Part shown: positions 17,779 to 24,807 of the stretch, in pieces
Layout of the letters: each line of letters starts with the position of its first letter
Position numbering within the stretch: position 1 is the first letter of the stretch
Position numbers and translations under genes: made by a program
Notes under the pieces: model-generated
What the model was told of the DNA's origin: nothing
The model's database searches: none
Seen by the model: only the letters and a program-made list of their open reading frames with translations
Source: Azoarcus indigens
Lineage (GTDB): Bacteria > Pseudomonadota > Gammaproteobacteria > Burkholderiales > Rhodocyclaceae
Assembly (NCBI RefSeq): GCF_004361735.1
Contig: NZ_SNVV01000007.1
Location: forward strand, 62,001-126,000
Direction of reading: 5' to 3'
DNA: 64,000 nt

Positions 17779-18150
17779 ATGGACTCCCTTGCCCCCGAAG
17801 TACGCGCCATCCTGGTCCGGCCCCGCATCTACCTCGGGGATGGCATAGCCATTGGTCCCGGCAAGATCGATCTGCTGCGGGCCGTGGGAGAAACCCATTC
17901 CATCTCCGCCGCCGCCCGTTCGCTGGGCGTGCCTTACAAACGCGCCTGGCTGTTGATCGACTCGCTGAATGCCGGCTTCGGGCGGCCGGTGGTCTCGACC
18001 GCGACCGGCGGGAAAGGCGGCGGCGGCACCTCCCTCACCAAGCTGGGAGAAGACCTCATTGCCGCTTACGACGCCCTTGAAAAACGCCTGAACGCTGCCG
18101 CGCCGCCCGAGCTGGAAGCGCTCCACGCGCTGGCCGATCGCCGCGACTGA
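17779..18150 (+). CDS. single-domain ModE-like (LysR-type HTH) regulator
   Basis: A 123-residue protein. IDLLRAVGETHSISAAARSLGVPYKRAWLLIDSLN (split at residue 52) is the ModE N-terminal winged helix, and GGKGGGGTSLTKLGEDLIAAY matches the conserved wing. The C-terminal molybdate-binding Mop/TOBE domains of full ModE (about 260 residues) are missing, so it cannot sense molybdate in the standard way. Orphan domains of this kind occur widely, and their targets are mostly unknown. It is divergent from arsR and lies upstream of a TauE/SafE gene. The ATG at 17779 was chosen over a TTG six bases earlier. Confidence 0.82.
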   Translation: MDSLAPEVRAILVRPRIYLGDGIAIGPGKIDLLRAVGETHSISAAARSLGVPYKRAWLLIDSLNAGFGRPVVSTATGGKGGGGTSLTKLGEDLIAAYDALEKRLNAAAPPELEALHALADRRD

Positions 18151-18186
18151 GCGCAGGGGCCAAGCAATACGGCCGCGATTCCGACG

Positions 18187-18434
18187 TTCGTTATGTCAAC
18201 GTTGACACAGCGCAGTCGCCAATACGACAAATGCCCGCCATGCATGGCTGCCCGCAAGCGCCGACGGCTCCCCCGCCAGCGCCGGCAGGCGCGCCCGCCA
18301 ATGCCTCCCGGCGCTGAGGTGCGGCCTTCGCCCGGCGACTTCCCGCAGGGCCCTGGCGCAAATGGCACATGCGTTGCTTGATGACATTCGTTATGTCTTT
18401 CTTCACCCAACGAATGCAACCCCGAATGCAACCC
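18187..18434. repeat. spacer with repeated and inverted elements (ModE-like gene to TauE gene)
   Basis: The 352-bp gap holds no convincing gene. TTCGTTATGTC occurs at 18187-18197 and again at 18387-18397, exactly 200 bp apart. The first copy runs into a perfect 14-bp palindrome TGTCAACGTTGACA (18194-18207). The second lies inside an inverted repeat CATTCGTT (18385-18392) / AACGAATG (18409-18416). That repeat is followed by two tandem copies of CGAATGCAACCC (18411-18422, 18423-18434). They could be operators for the neighbouring regulator or traces of a small mobile element. Confidence 0.6.
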
Positions 18435-18502
18435 TTCTCCACCAGCGTCAGGGCACGCCGCGCGAAACGCACCTGCCAGCGACGAACCGCCGAGGAAACA
18501 CC

Positions 18503-19360
18503 GTGAAAACCGAGAACCTGCCCGGACAGGACCAAACTCCAGCCGTGAGCGACACCGGCGCCGGCCGTGGCTGCGGGACTCGCAGCTTCATCGCAGGCAC
18601 CCTGATCGGAACGCTGGGCGGATTGATAGGCCTGGGCGGAGCCGAATTCCGCCTGCCGGTGCTGGTCGGCATGTTCCGCCTGCCCACCCTCGAAGCCATC
18701 GTCCTGAACAAGGCGATGAGCCTCGTGGTGGTAGCGGCGGCGCTCATCTTCAGGATGCAGAGCATTCCCATCGACCGCCTCTACGCGCACGGCGACATCG
18801 TCCTCAACCTGCTCGCCGGGAGCCTGGTCGGCGCCTGGTGGGCGGCGGGCCACGCGATGACGATGCCCAGGGTCTGGCTCAATCGCATCGTGATGGTCCT
18901 GCTCGCGGCGCTAGCCATGCTGATGCTCTCCGAGGCCTGGCTGGGGCTGCATGACGGCGGCGCGCCGCTGTTCGACAACCCGCTGCTACGCACCGGCGCC
19001 GGCGTCATCGCCGGCTTCGGAATCGGCATCGCTGCGGCGCTGCTTGGCGTCGCCGGCGGGGAACTGCTCATCCCCACCATCGTGCTGCTCTTCGGCATGG
19101 ACGTCCGGCTGGCGGGCAGCCTGTCCCTGATGGTGAGCCTGCCCACCATGATCGTCGGCTTCGCCCGCTACAGCCGCTCCGACGCCTTCGCGGTCATTCG
19201 GCGGGAACAGACCCTGTTCCGCACCATGGTGACCGGCTCCATCCTCGGCGCCGCGATAGGCGGGCTGATGGTCGGCGCCATTCCCATGTCCATCCTGATG
19301 ACGGCGCTGGGGGTCATCCTGCTGGTATCGGCGCTCAAGACCTTCAGGCACCCGCATTGA
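18503..19360 (+). CDS. TauE/SafE-family sulfite/anion exporter
   Basis: Membrane protein of 285 residues with about eight helices and the family's internal duplication: IAGTLIGTLGGLIGLGGAEFRLPVL near residue 30 and AGFGIGIAAALLGVAGGELLIPT near residue 170. TauE/SafE proteins move sulfite, sulfoacetate or other small organic anions; the substrate here is unknown. The GTG at 18503 was chosen because GAGGA lies 6 bases upstream; an upstream in-frame ATG at 18362 has no ribosome site and would cross the repeat region. Confidence 0.82.
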   Translation: MKTENLPGQDQTPAVSDTGAGRGCGTRSFIAGTLIGTLGGLIGLGGAEFRLPVLVGMFRLPTLEAIVLNKAMSLVVVAAALIFRMQSIPIDRLYAHGDIVLNLLAGSLVGAWWAAGHAMTMPRVWLNRIVMVLLAALAMLMLSEAWLGLHDGGAPLFDNPLLRTGAGVIAGFGIGIAAALLGVAGGELLIPTIVLLFGMDVRLAGSLSLMVSLPTMIVGFARYSRSDAFAVIRREQTLFRTMVTGSILGAAIGGLMVGAIPMSILMTALGVILLVSALKTFRHPH

Positions 19361-19833
19361 AGAAGGCCAGGGGCCGGCCGCAACCTGGCTACTAACGCGG
19401 CAGTTGAATGCACAACAGCCGTTCGCCCTGAGCCAGTCGAAGGCCGCTCCCCGCGACGCCCTTCGACAAGCTCAGGGCGAACGGACTCTCTTGTTTGATT
19501 GCCGGGCCAATGGCCGGGTGTTCGGCGGCAACATCCGGCCCATCGGTTCCGCCCCCGGCTTGCGCACGTCGATGCTCTGCCGACTCGCTCCGCTGCCACC
19601 TCGGGAGTGGCTTTTCCCCGGCTGCAGCGGCGCTTTTTCAGTTGCGGCCCATGACGCCCGTACCCGATCAGCCAAAGGTCGTAGACAATGGCGGCCGGTG
19701 CTGGCTGCGCCGCTGCAGCCGTCATGCCGCCCGCCGCGAGACGCCTTCTCAAGCCCGCAAATGGGACCAAGGCCATTTCGCCCTTCCAAACAGGGGCCAA
19801 GACCATGTCTAATGGATGGTCTTATTGGAGAGC
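19361..19833. other. intergenic stretch before the PEP-CTERM acyltransferase gene
   Basis: About 470 bp without a supported gene. It contains the inverted dispersed repeat at 19419-19484; the rest shows frames that look like chance and no clear promoter or terminator. Confidence 0.6.
19419..19484. repeat. dispersed inverted repeat, paired copy
   Basis: Two arms of 25 bp facing each other: one starts CCGTTCGCCCTGAG (19419-19443), the other ends CTCAGGGCGAACGG (19460-19484). The shared core is CTTCGACAAGCTCAGGG. Single copies of the same core occur at 34346-34369 and 37212-37239, so this is a genome-dispersed extragenic element that can form a strong hairpin. Confidence 0.75.
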
Positions 19834-20604
19834 ATGTTGAGCGTCGACCAACTGAACCTGGGGCTGGGCTTCAGGAAGCACTACAGGATTGTTCCGGCAA
19901 CAAGCCGGACGTTGCGCGACGAGGGCTATCGCATCCGGCATGAGGTGTATTGCGAGGAACTGCGGTTCGAGCCGGAACGGCCCGACCGCCTGGAGCATGA
20001 CAAATACGATGCCCACAGCCTGCACTGCCTGATCAGCAGCGCCGCCGATCCCAGCCTGTCGGCGGGCTGCACCCGCATCGTGCTGGTGAATCCGGCCGAT
20101 CCGCATGCGCCGCTGCCCTTCGAGCGCATCACCGCCGGCACCCTGGACCGCTCCCTGCTCGACCCGGCGAAGCTGCAGCGCAAGCGCATCGCCGAGGTTT
20201 CCCGGCTGGCAGTCCGCAGCCTCTACCGCCGCCGCAAGGGGGAAGGCCACCGCGCGGTCACCCTCAGCGACGAGGACTACGGCACCGGCGCGCAGCCGCG
20301 CTTCCCCTACATCTCCATCGGCCTCTACCTGGCGGCGGTGTCGATGGCCGCGCGCAATGGCATCGACACCCTGTTCGTGCTGACCGAACCGCGGCTGGCG
20401 GCCCACTTCCGCAAGCTGGGCGTGGACATCCGCCAGATCGGCGCGCCGGTGGAACATCGCGGCCTGCGCGTACCGTCGGTGATGGACGTGCAGGCCATCA
20501 TCCGCGACCTGCGACATCTGCTCAGGCCGATCTGGGCCGCGGTGAATGAAGACCTGGAACAGGGCTACGCGCAGGCCGCTCCGGACGAAGAACTGGTTGC
20601 CTGA
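19834..20604 (+). CDS. PEP-CTERM/exosortase system-associated acyltransferase
   Basis: A 256-residue protein of the GNAT/autoinducer-synthase-like fold. FRKHYRIVPATSRTLRDEGYRIRHEVYCEELRFEP (split at residue 33) matches the family's opening block. LRFEPERPDRLEHDKYDAHSLHCLI is the homoserine-lactone-synthase-like segment, and IAEVSRLAVRSLYRRRKGE the central one. This family (TIGR03694 type) co-occurs with exosortase loci and is thought to acylate a small molecule or protein; the product is not known. The ATG at 19834 follows GGAG; an ATG at 19816 has no visible ribosome site. The PEP-CTERM substrate and PrsT lie 26 kb away in this window. Confidence 0.82.
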   Translation: MLSVDQLNLGLGFRKHYRIVPATSRTLRDEGYRIRHEVYCEELRFEPERPDRLEHDKYDAHSLHCLISSAADPSLSAGCTRIVLVNPADPHAPLPFERITAGTLDRSLLDPAKLQRKRIAEVSRLAVRSLYRRRKGEGHRAVTLSDEDYGTGAQPRFPYISIGLYLAAVSMAARNGIDTLFVLTEPRLAAHFRKLGVDIRQIGAPVEHRGLRVPSVMDVQAIIRDLRHLLRPIWAAVNEDLEQGYAQAAPDEELVA

Positions 20605-20715
20605 GGCACCGCGCCAGTGACGAGGCGTGGCGAAACCGCCACTGAAGCGCCGCCTCCCCTCATGAGCGCCCCGGCGGACCGGGCGGCCACGCAGCCCCGT
20701 ACCAGCCGGCCCGTT

Positions 20716-21195
20716 TCAGCCCCGCCGCGCCGCCTCTATGGTGGCGATGTCGATCTTTCCCATCCGCATCATCGCGTCGAAAGCACGCTTCGCCGCCGCG
20801 CGGTCGGGATCGGTGATCGCCTCGCTGAGCGCCCGCGGCGTGATCTGCCAGGACAGGCCCCATTTGTCCTTGCACCAGCCGCAGGCACTCTCCTGCCCGC
20901 CATTGCCGACGATGGCGTTCCACAGGCGGTCGGTTTCCGCCTGGTCTTCGGTGGCCACCTGGAAGGAGAAGGCCTCGCTGTGCCTGAACGCCGGCCCGCC
21001 ATTCAGGCCCAGGCAGGGGATGCCGAGCACGGTGAACTCAACGGTCAGCACCTCGCCCTCGCGGCCGGAGGGGTAGTCGCCCGGCGCGCGATGGACCGCG
21101 GTCAGCTCGCTGTCGGGAAAGGTGGCGGCGTAGAACTGCGCCGCCTCCAGCGCATCGCCGTCGTACCAGAGGCAGATGGTGTTCCTGTGGGCCAT
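20716..21195 (-). CDS. VOC-superfamily protein, PhnB/3-demethylubiquinone-methyltransferase-like
   Basis: A 159-residue glyoxalase-fold protein. NTICLWYDGDALEAAQFYAATFPDSE opens the domain (split at residue 17), with CLGLNGGPAF and FSFQVATEDQAETDRLWNAI in the middle and CGWCKDKWGLSWQITP at the end. This group is often labelled 3-demethylubiquinone-9 3-methyltransferase but has no methyltransferase fold; its function is not established. The ATG at 21195 has GGAG 7 bases upstream. It is transcribed in the same direction as the HxlR regulator 104 bp upstream. Confidence 0.82.
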   Translation of the reverse strand: MAHRNTICLWYDGDALEAAQFYAATFPDSELTAVHRAPGDYPSGREGEVLTVEFTVLGIPCLGLNGGPAFRHSEAFSFQVATEDQAETDRLWNAIVGNGGQESACGWCKDKWGLSWQITPRALSEAITDPDRAAAKRAFDAMMRMGKIDIATIEAARRG

Positions 21196-21299
21196 GGTCG
21201 TTCTCCAGTTGCGGGCCCTCGCCCGCGAGGCACAGGCGGAAAAGCCTGCGGGGGCGGGGCGATCCGGGTATGCGGTGGTGGCGCTCACACGCCCTGAAC

Positions 21300-21746
21300 T
21301 CAACGCAGCTTGCGCACTTCCGTCTCGGCCGGCGCCAGTTCAGCGCCATCGCCAGCCTTGGGCGACATGAAGGGAATCGGCTGGCCGGTGCTTTTTTCGA
21401 TCAGTTCCGAATGGCGTTCGCCGCGGGCAAACAGCTGCCGCTCGCCCCACTGCCGCAGCGCCACCACCACCGGGAAGAGGCCCTCACCCTTGATCGTTAG
21501 TACGTACTCCTGGTAGGCGGTGCCATCCGACGCCGCCCGGGTTTCCAGGATGCCGGCTTCGACCAGCTTGCGCAGGCGGTCGGACAAAATGTTGCGCGCC
21601 ACGCCCAGGCTGCGCTGGAAATCGCCGAAGCGGCGCATGCCGTCGAAAGCATCCCGCAGGATAAGCAGCGACCAGCGATCGCCGATGACATCAACGGAGC
21701 GAGCGACCGGGCAGGGTTCATCGTCCAGCGCTTTGCGGGGTGACAT
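21300..21746 (-). CDS. HxlR-family transcriptional regulator
   Basis: A 148-residue winged-helix protein. CPVARSVDVIGDRWSLLILRDAFDGMRRFGDFQRSLG is the HxlR opening (residues 11-47, split here), with RNILSDRLRKLVEAGILETR as recognition region and AYQEYVLTIKGEGLFPVV as the wing. The single Cys11 in the first helix is the redox-sensitive position of several HxlR proteins. It is divergent from an MFS exporter gene with a long inverted repeat between them, so it most likely represses that exporter. Confidence 0.9.
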   Translation of the reverse strand: MSPRKALDDEPCPVARSVDVIGDRWSLLILRDAFDGMRRFGDFQRSLGVARNILSDRLRKLVEAGILETRAASDGTAYQEYVLTIKGEGLFPVVVALRQWGERQLFARGERHSELIEKSTGQPIPFMSPKAGDGAELAPAETEVRKLR

Positions 21747-21780
21747 GGCGGTTCTCGGATATGGACGCAAGACAGAATGT

Positions 21781-21834
21781 AGTTGCATTTTAAAACCGCA
21801 TACCGCAGCATTCAATCGGTTTCGTTTTGCAACT
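21781..21834. promoter_or_regulatory. probable HxlR operator between regulator and MFS gene
   Basis: Imperfect inverted repeat: AGTTGCA-N5-AAACCG (21781-21798) against CGGTTT-N5-TGCAACT (21817-21834). It fills most of the 100-bp divergent promoter region, which is also unusually AT-rich, and is placed to control both genes. Confidence 0.6.
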
Positions 21835-21846
21835 GGATTGAATGCG

Positions 21847-23112
21847 ATGAAGGCGACTTCCGTTTCCGTCCCCTGCGCCATGCCGCCCGTGAACCCGCAA
21901 GCCTGCCTGCCGCGCGGCCTGGTGGTGCTGTTCGCGGCGGCCAGCGGGCTCAGCGTGGCCAACGTCTATTACGCCCAGCCGCTGCTGGATGCGTTGGCGC
22001 GGGACTTCGGCGTCGGCCAGGCGGCGGTGGGCAGCGTAGTCACGGCCACCCAGGCCGGCTGCGCCCTCGCCCTGCTGTTGCTGGTTCCGCTGGGCGACCG
22101 GCTGGACCGCCGCCGCCTGATGGCTGGCCAGCTGGCGGCCCTGGTGGCGGCGCTGGCGCTCACCGGTGCCGCCTCGTCCGCGCCCATGCTGCTGGCCGGC
22201 ATGCTGGGCGTCGGTCTGCTCGGCACCGCGATGACGCAGGGCCTGATCGCCTACGCCGCCAGCGCCGCCGCACCGGGGGAACAGGGCCGGGTGGTGGGCG
22301 CAGCGCAGGGCGGGGTGTTCATCGGCCTGTTGCTGGCGCGGGTGTTCGCCGGCGGCGTGAGCGATCTGGCCGGCTGGCGCGGCGTGTACTTCTGCGCCGC
22401 CGGGCTGATGCTGGCACTGGCCCTGCCGCTGTGGCGCCGCCTGCCGGCATTGCCGCCGCAGCCGGACGCCATCAGCTATCCGCGCCTGCTCGCCTCCATG
22501 CTCACGCTGTTGCGGGAAGAAGGAGTGCTGCGGGTGCGCGGCACGCTGGCGCTGCTGATGTTCGCCGCCTTCAACATCTTCTGGAGCGCGCTAGTGCTGC
22601 CGCTGAGCGCGCCGCCCTTCGCCCTCTCCCGCACCGCCATCGGCGCCTTCGGGCTGGTGGGTGCGGTCGGTGCATTCGCCGCCGCCCGCGCCGGGCGCTG
22701 GGCGGACCAGGGCCATGCCCAGCGCACCACCGCCGCCGCGCTGGCGCTGTTACTGCTCGCCTGGTGGCCGCTGGCGCTGATGGAGCAGTCGCTGTGGGCG
22801 CTGGTGCTCGGCATCCTGCTGCTGGACCTGGGTGGCCAGGCGCTGCATGTGACCAACCAGAGCCTGATCTTCCGCACCCGGCCGCAGGCCTATGGCCGGC
22901 TGGTAAGCCTCTACATGCTGTTCTACGCGGTGGGCAGCGGACTCGGCGCCATCGCCACCACCGCGACGTACGCCCACGCGGGCTGGCCGGGTGTGTGCCT
23001 GCTGGGCGCGGCGGTCAGTGTGCTGGCGCTGGCGTTCTGGGGGTGGACAGCGGGAGCCGGACGCAGGCGCAGCAATGGCGCAGAGCACGCGGCCTCGCCT
23101 CCACCCGCCTAG
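21847..23112 (+). CDS. MFS transporter, DHA1-type multidrug/arabinose-efflux-like
   Basis: A 421-residue, 12-helix major facilitator. Motif A between helices 2 and 3 reads [16 protein letters not shown] (about residue 78). The opening [20 protein letters not shown] is typical of the YnfM/EntS-like DHA1 group. Such exporters carry drugs or metabolites; the substrate is unknown. The divergent HxlR regulator and the operator in the 100-bp gap suggest induction by an electrophile or drug. The stop overlaps the end of the converging mntP remnant. Confidence 0.87.
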   Translation: MKATSVSVPCAMPPVNPQACLPRGLVVLFAAASGLSVANVYYAQPLLDALARDFGVGQAAVGSVVTATQAGCALALLLLVPLGDRLDRRRLMAGQLAALVAALALTGAASSAPMLLAGMLGVGLLGTAMTQGLIAYAASAAAPGEQGRVVGAAQGGVFIGLLLARVFAGGVSDLAGWRGVYFCAAGLMLALALPLWRRLPALPPQPDAISYPRLLASMLTLLREEGVLRVRGTLALLMFAAFNIFWSALVLPLSAPPFALSRTAIGAFGLVGAVGAFAAARAGRWADQGHAQRTTAAALALLLLAWWPLALMEQSLWALVLGILLLDLGGQALHVTNQSLIFRTRPQAYGRLVSLYMLFYAVGSGLGAIATTATYAHAGWPGVCLLGAAVSVLALAFWGWTAGAGRRRSNGAEHAASPPPA

Positions 23113-23458
23113 GCCGCGTGCAGGTGCTCGTAGAGGATGGCCGCTCCCACCGCGATCAGGATGACGCCGCCTCCTCCTCCCCTCGCCCCGGACTGCCTTC
23201 CACCGCATGTGCAGGCCGAGCGCGGACAGCAACGCGAAGGCCGCCCAGTGGTCGAACGCCTCGATCTGGCTGGAGGCAACCGAGCCCAGCAGCCAGCCGA
23301 TGACCGGCGTGATGGCCTCGACCACGCCGAAGATGAGGCCGGCCCGCAGCGCCTCGGCGAAGCGCGGCCTGGCCATGCCCGCCCCTTTTCCGAGGGCGGC
23401 GGCAAAAGCAATCGGTGGACATGGCCAGGCCGCGCAGGACGATGGAAACGGGGCTCAT
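23109..23458 (-). pseudogene. mntP: manganese exporter MntP, frameshifted and internally deleted
   Basis: Three frames joined together read as MntP. Frame one: [16 protein letters not shown]. An extra T at about 23410 shifts to [15 protein letters not shown], then [21 protein letters not shown] (split) and [21 protein letters not shown], ending [10 protein letters not shown] further shift near 23180 leads to [18 protein letters not shown] and a TAG. Intact MntP has about 190 residues; here some 85 residues, including the second DxxxxG region of helices 3-5, are missing. The gene cannot make a working exporter. The riboswitch upstream is still well preserved, so decay may be recent, or the frame errors may be partly sequencing error; the deletion would not be. 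Confidence 0.85.
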
Positions 23459-23512
23459 GTGAGGGGGACGGCGGCCGGGACGCGGAAACGAACAATACGT
23501 GCGCCCGGCCGG

Positions 23513-23627
23513 CTTACACGGATGGCTCGCCTGGTCTCGCCTACCACTGCTTGCCTGCGCCACGGCCGTTGGGCCGAGCATGTTGACGCAGGCGCTTCCT
23601 GGACTGGAAGCCGGCTACTCCCCAAGA
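23513..23627 (-). ncRNA. yybP-ykoY manganese riboswitch
   Basis: Read on the minus strand, the conserved blocks of this riboswitch appear in order: TTGGGGAGTAGCCGG (around 23613-23625), GTCAACATGCTCGG (around 23574-23587), CCGTGGCGC (23557-23567) and AGGCGAGACCA (23532-23542). These are the L1 and L3 platforms that bind Mn(II), with paired arms between them. It ends some 55 bp before the mntP start. In intact relatives Mn(II) binding switches mntP on. Confidence 0.9.
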
Positions 23628-23877
23628 GAGAACCGCATTCCAACCAGCAAGGGGAAACGGAGAAACGCATGGCGCGGGAAGGGCTATCGCGCTGGCCCCG
23701 GATCGCCTCCCCGAGCGGTCGCCGCTATCCTCGGCAGTTCCTTCGGAGTTCCTTCTTGCATCCGCCCGCCACCACCCGAAGGGAACGGCCCCTTATGAGC
23801 GGCGGGAAAGCCACCCTCACCGGCCTGCTCGCCATCCAGCCCCGGTCTGCTCCGGACCCGGGCCAGCACCGCCGCGA

Positions 23878-24471
23878 TCAGCCCGCCTTTGTGCTGAACC
23901 GCAGCCGGTCAGCCCCGGTAATCGGACGCAGCACCCGCGCCGGGTTGCCCGCTACCAGCACCGACGCCGGCACGTCCTTCACCACCACCGCGCCGGCGCC
24001 GATCACGCTGCCGGCGCCTATGGTCACGCCGGGCAGGATGGACACGCCTGCGCCTATCCACACGTTGTCGCCTATGGTTACCGGGAAGGCGTACTCCAGG
24101 CCCTGGTTGCGGCGTTCCACGTCCAGCGGATGGCCGGCGGTGTAGATGCCCACATTGGGGGCGACGAAAACGTTGTCGCCTATGGCCACCCTCGCGCAGT
24201 CCAGAATCACCAGGTTGACGTTGGCGTAGAAGTTCTCGCCCAGCTCGATGTTGTAGCCATAGTCGCAATTGAACGGCGGCTCGATCAGGAAGGCGGCGCC
24301 GGTGCGGCCCAGCAACCCGCGCAGGATGACCTCGCGCCGCGCCTGCTCGCCGGGCGGGGTGTGGTTGAACTCGAACAGCCTGGCCTTGGCCGCCTCGCGC
24401 CGGCGGCGCAGTTCCGGATCGTAATTGGCGTCGTAGAGCAGGCCGGCGGCGGCCTTTTCCATTTCGTTCAT
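23878..24471 (-). CDS. maa: sugar O-acetyltransferase, maltose acetyltransferase/NodL-like
   Basis: A 197-residue LbH protein with an N-terminal Mac domain (AAGLLYDANYDPELRRRREAAKARLFEFN, split at residue 22). A left-handed beta-helix follows, with repeats such as IELGENFYANVN, VAIGDNVFVAPNVGIYTAGHPLD and VTIGDNVWIGAGVSILPGV. The catalytic His is in YTAGHPLD. It transfers acetyl from acetyl-CoA to sugars. The ATG at 24471 follows GAGAAGAG. It is divergent from nirB, and the NtrC-like site lies just upstream of its start. Confidence 0.9.
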   Translation of the reverse strand: MNEMEKAAAGLLYDANYDPELRRRREAAKARLFEFNHTPPGEQARREVILRGLLGRTGAAFLIEPPFNCDYGYNIELGENFYANVNLVILDCARVAIGDNVFVAPNVGIYTAGHPLDVERRNQGLEYAFPVTIGDNVWIGAGVSILPGVTIGAGSVIGAGAVVVKDVPASVLVAGNPARVLRPITGADRLRFSTKAG

Positions 24472-24494
24472 TGCGCTCTTCTCCCGTGCGCCAT

Positions 24495-24509
24495 TCACCA
24501 AATCGGTGA
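24495..24509. promoter_or_regulatory. NtrC-like enhancer site upstream of nirB
   Basis: TCACC-AAATC-GGTGA, a perfect inverted repeat resembling the NtrC consensus GCACC-N5-GGTGC. It is centred about 100 bp before the sigma-54 promoter at 24595. A weaker second copy, GCACCAAAACAGGGC, lies at 24516-24530. Spacing fits an enhancer. Confidence 0.5.
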
Positions 24510-24594
24510 TGCAGCGCACCAAAACAGGGCTTCAATCCTGGGCCAAATCCGCGGCATGAGGGCCAAAAGCCCGTAAATACGCCGGATCGTCGCT

Positions 24595-24609
24595 AGGCAC
24601 GAAACGTGC
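24595..24609 (+). promoter_or_regulatory. sigma-54 promoter of nirB
   Basis: AGGCAC-GAAAC-GTGC matches TGGCAC-N5-TTGC with the invariant GG (-24) and GC (-12) ten bases apart. Transcription would start near 24621, exactly at the first leader hairpin, which strengthens the assignment. Confidence 0.6.
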
Positions 24610-24619
24610 TGTTGCACCA

Positions 24620-24701
24620 TTGCCCGCTGCAAAGATGCGACGGGCAAAGCCTCCGCCAACGATGGTGGGACCCGGCCGGCCGCAAAGACGCAGCCTCCGG
24701 G
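24620..24701 (+). promoter_or_regulatory. tandem ANTAR-type hairpins in the nirB leader
   Basis: Hairpin 1 (24620-24647): 7-bp stem TTGCCCG/CGGGCAA, one mismatch, then TGC/GCG closing the hexaloop AAAGAT. Hairpin 2 (24671-24701): CCCGG/CCGGG and GGC/GCC stems, then GC/GC closing AAAGAC. Both hexaloops have A at position 1 and G at position 4, the hallmark of RNAs bound by ANTAR antiterminators such as NasR and NasT. Known targets are nitrate/nitrite assimilation leaders. No such regulator gene is in this window. Confidence 0.75.
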
Positions 24702-24767
24702 CAATCCGAACCCTATCGAACCGCGTTTGCGGAGGCCTTCATGCTCATGACCTGTCCAGGCTCACGG

Positions 24768-24803
24768 GTATCACGCGAGGTCCTCCGGGCGACTGAGTGA
24801 TAC
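24768..24803 (+). promoter_or_regulatory. hairpin next to the nirB start codon
   Basis: GTATCAC (24768-24774) and GTGATAC (24797-24803) pair across 22 bases and end four bases before the ATG at 24808. There is no U tract, so it may mask the ribosome site or act as the alternative structure to the ANTAR hairpins. Confidence 0.45.
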
Positions 24804-24807
24804 GAGC

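Noticed and set aside
18385-18416. Possible integron attC-like site (CATTCGTT ... AACGAATG with ACCCAAC)
   Set aside because: Only one of the two core sites fits RYYYAAC; the other (GTTATGT) does not fit GTTRRRY, and there is no integrase or cassette array.
19404-19815. Open frame extending upstream of the PEP-CTERM acyltransferase
   Set aside because: It crosses the dispersed inverted repeat and has Arg/Ser/Pro-rich chance composition.
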